The position numbers and the translations under genes are program-made. A DNA stretch of 16,130 nucleotides from Desulfonatronovibrio sp. (GTDB lineage Bacteria > Desulfobacterota > Desulfovibrionia > Desulfovibrionales > Desulfonatronovibrionaceae): contig PWPY01000263.1 of NCBI GenBank assembly GCA_003558575.1, forward strand, positions 1 through 16,130. The letters are read 5' to 3'. Below, one piece after another: positions 14,291 through 16,130 of this stretch (within the stretch, counting starts at the first letter, position 1; each line of letters starts with the position of its first letter). The notes under the pieces are model-generated. The model made no database searches. It was given only the letters and a program-made list of their open reading frames with translations, and had not been told where the DNA came from.

Positions 14291-14319
14291 TTGTCATAAC
14301 TAATTTTTATCAGTATTTT
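14291..14319 (+). promoter_or_regulatory. Candidate promoter upstream of ileS
   Basis: TTGTCA (14291-14296), 17 bases, then TATTTT (14314-14319) is a fair sigma-70 match, but it would start transcription only about 13 bases before the ileS ATG. A second candidate, TTGGCT (14224-14229), 17 bases, then CATAAA (14247-14252), would leave a longer leader. I see no T-box leader hairpin in the 205 bases upstream. Confidence 0.3.
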
Positions 14320-14338
14320 TAAGATAAAGGCGGATATA

Positions 14339-16130
14339 ATGACTGACTACAAGAAAACTCTGAACCTTCCCAAAACATCCTTTCCCATGCGGGCCAACCT
14401 GACCCAGAATGAGCCCCGGATGCTTGAATTCTGGGAAGAGAATCAGGCTTACCAGAGTATGATTGAGGCCAATAAAAATGGTAAACCCTATGTTCTGCAT
14501 GATGGCCCTCCTTATGCCAATGGACATATTCATATGGGTACGGCCATGAACAAGGTTCTCAAAGATTTTATTGTGAAATCCAGAAATATGATGGGCTTCA
14601 GGGCTGAGTACGTGCCCGGGTGGGACTGTCATGGTCTGCCCATTGAGCACAAGGTTTCTCAGGAGCTTAAAGCCAAGGGCAAAGTGGTTCCGCCTATTGT
14701 TATCCGCAAGATCTGCCGCGAGTATGCCACAAAATTTTTAGATATTCAGCGCAAGGAGTTTAAAAGGCTGGGAGTTATGGGTGAATGGGAAAAACCTTAC
14801 CAGACCATGCATCCGTCTTATGAGGCAGCCACAGCAAGGGAGCTTGGAAATTTTATTAAAAACGGGTCGGTTATTCGCGGTAAAAAACCCATTTACTGGT
14901 GTATTGATTGCGAAACAGCTCTGGCAGAGGCTGAGGTAGAGTATGATGATCATACTTCTCCTTCAATCTATGTGTCTTTTCCTGTTAACGATGACGCAGT
15001 AAAAAAAGTCTTTCCCAAGGCTGAACCTGGCAAGACTTTTGCCGTAATCTGGACCACCACACCCTGGACCATCCCTGGGAATATGGCCGTGGCTGTACAT
15101 CCTGAATTTGAATACAGCCTTGTCGGTTCTGATGGTAAATATTTTATTTTAGCCTCTGATCTTGTAGCCAGTCTGGCCGAGCTTTTTGGCTGGAACAGCC
15201 TTGAAGAGCTGGGAAGGGCAAAAGGATCAGATCTTGAGGGAATCAGGGCGACTCACCCCTTTATTGACAGGGACTCTCCAGTAGTCCTGGCTGATTATGT
15301 TACCTTAGAAACAGGAACAGGCCTGGTACACACAGCCCCTGGACATGGTCGAGAAGACTATGAAACCGGCATGAGATATGGTCTGGAAGTGCTTTCTCCC
15401 CTTGATGACAAAGGAAGATTTCTGGACAGTGTGGATTTTTTAAAGGGCAAAAACGTGCATGAAGCCAATCCATTGGTGATTGACAGGCTGAAACAGGAAG
15501 GGATGCTTCTTTATGAGAAAAAGCTTTCTCATTCTTATCCCCACTGCTGGCGTTGTAAAAAGTCAGTAATCTTCAGGGCCACTACCCAGTGGTTTGTTTC
15601 CATGGATAAAAATGATCTGCGCCAGAAAGCCCTTAGTGCCATAATGAATGATGTAGAGTGGATACCAGCCTGGGGCAGACAGCGTATCTATTCCATGATA
15701 GAAAACAGGCCTGACTGGTGCATTTCCCGTCAGAGAAACTGGGGCGTGCCCATCATTGCCCTGCTTTGTTCCAAATGTGATCATACATATATGGATCCAG
15801 ACTGGATATTTTCCATTACTGACAAGTTTGAGCAGCATGAGCGTGGGTGCGATTACTGGTTTGAAGCTGATATCAGTGAGGTTGTCCCGGCTGGTCTGGT
15901 CTGTCCTGAATGCGGCAGTGATGAATGGAAAAAGGAAGATGACATCTTGGATGTCTGGTTTGATTCCGGAACCAGCTTTGCTGCGGTTCTGGAAAAGCGC
16001 AATGAGTGCACATATCCTGCAGATATGTACCTTGAAGGTACTGATCAGCACCGGGGCTGGTTCCACAGCTCCCTGCTGGCCTCTGTAGGCACCAGGGGGC
16101 AGGCTCCATACAAGTCAGTGCTGACCCATG
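14339..16130 (+). CDS. ileS: Isoleucyl-tRNA synthetase, N-terminal two-thirds (runs off the window)
   Basis: The frame is open from ATG 14339 to the right edge (597 complete codons), compared with roughly 930-940 residues for a full bacterial enzyme. It charges tRNA-Ile in the cytoplasm. The class I signature is HMGT (65-68) in [18 protein letters not shown], a common variant of [15 protein letters not shown] follows. The editing domain has [16 protein letters not shown]. The catalytic fold resumes with [24 protein letters not shown] and [10 protein letters not shown], and [16 protein letters not shown] near the end. The KMSKS loop lies just past the window. AAAGG (14326-14330) sits 8 bases before the ATG. 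Divergent from the M16C gene. Confidence 0.97.
   Translation, partial: MTDYKKTLNLPKTSFPMRANLTQNEPRMLEFWEENQAYQSMIEANKNGKPYVLHDGPPYANGHIHMGTAMNKVLKDFIVKSRNMMGFRAEYVPGWDCHGLPIEHKVSQELKAKGKVVPPIVIRKICREYATKFLDIQRKEFKRLGVMGEWEKPYQTMHPSYEAATARELGNFIKNGSVIRGKKPIYWCIDCETALAEAEVEYDDHTSPSIYVSFPVNDDAVKKVFPKAEPGKTFAVIWTTTPWTIPGNMAVAVHPEFEYSLVGSDGKYFILASDLVASLAELFGWNSLEELGRAKGSDLEGIRATHPFIDRDSPVVLADYVTLETGTGLVHTAPGHGREDYETGMRYGLEVLSPLDDKGRFLDSVDFLKGKNVHEANPLVIDRLKQEGMLLYEKKLSHSYPHCWRCKKSVIFRATTQWFVSMDKNDLRQKALSAIMNDVEWIPAWGRQRIYSMIENRPDWCISRQRNWGVPIIALLCSKCDHTYMDPDWIFSITDKFEQHERGCDYWFEADISEVVPAGLVCPECGSDEWKKEDDILDVWFDSGTSFAAVLEKRNECTYPADMYLEGTDQHRGWFHSSLLASVGTRGQAPYKSVLTH

Noticed and set aside
14134..14338. 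T-box riboswitch upstream of ileS
   Set aside because: No T-box core sequence or specifier hairpin is visible, and such leaders are mainly found in Firmicutes.
15563..16066. 167-codon minus-strand frame opposite ileS
   Set aside because: The sense strand encodes conserved IleS motifs throughout this stretch, so the antisense frame is a by-product of codon bias.

Overview
The window looks like chromosome from a delta-proteobacterial sulfate reducer of the Desulfovibrionales type. The main evidence is a periplasmic [NiFeSe] hydrogenase locus (hysB-hysA with a maturation protease). Moderate base composition, strong GGAGG ribosome binding sites and short mostly co-directional gene runs are compatible with this. 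The genus cannot be fixed from the sequence alone.

Left part (1-5365), almost entirely minus strand. The 3' end of a plus-strand family 3 glycoside hydrolase (NagZ-like) stops at 209 and is followed by a probably bidirectional terminator. Reading leftward from 5365 come a fused peptidyl-prolyl isomerase/methyltransferase gene, then hysB (small subunit, Tat signal), hysA (large subunit), the maturation protease gene, and a small membrane-anchored coiled-coil protein. The key point is that hysA does not end at the in-frame TGA at 1571-1573. The frame continues as U-L-G-C-A-V-H plus a 15-residue tail to a TAA at 1505-1507. The TGA is therefore selenocysteine in the DPUxxCxxH nickel-binding motif. 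HysB independently supports this, because it carries a cysteine where standard [NiFe] enzymes have the proline next to the medial cluster. The enzyme would exchange electrons with periplasmic cytochromes. The protease removes the C-terminal tail of HysA after nickel insertion.

Middle part (5366-11036), plus strand. It holds a TraB/PrgY-type membrane protein, a YpmS-like anchored protein, a small unknown protein with a cysteine pair, a SpoIIM-type membrane protein, an unknown 169-residue protein, and a membrane-anchored M23 (LytM) peptidase with Ig-like N-terminal segments. The last two are probably co-transcribed. A 173-bp imperfect inverted repeat (8926-9098), resembling a MITE or dispersed repeat, fills the gap before the 169-residue protein. 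A potentially structured leader (7751-7832) precedes the small cysteine-pair protein.

Right part (11133-16130). A minus-strand M16C presequence-protease-like metallopeptidase converges on the M23 gene and diverges from ileS (isoleucyl-tRNA synthetase). ileS runs off the right edge before its KMSKS motif. A 31-bp palindrome overlaps the predicted M16C promoter.

No CRISPR array, rRNA, tRNA, transposase or phage gene was seen. The most notable items are the readable selenocysteine codon of hysA, a terminator-like hairpin between hysA and the protease gene, several operator-like palindromes at promoters, and the large inverted repeat.
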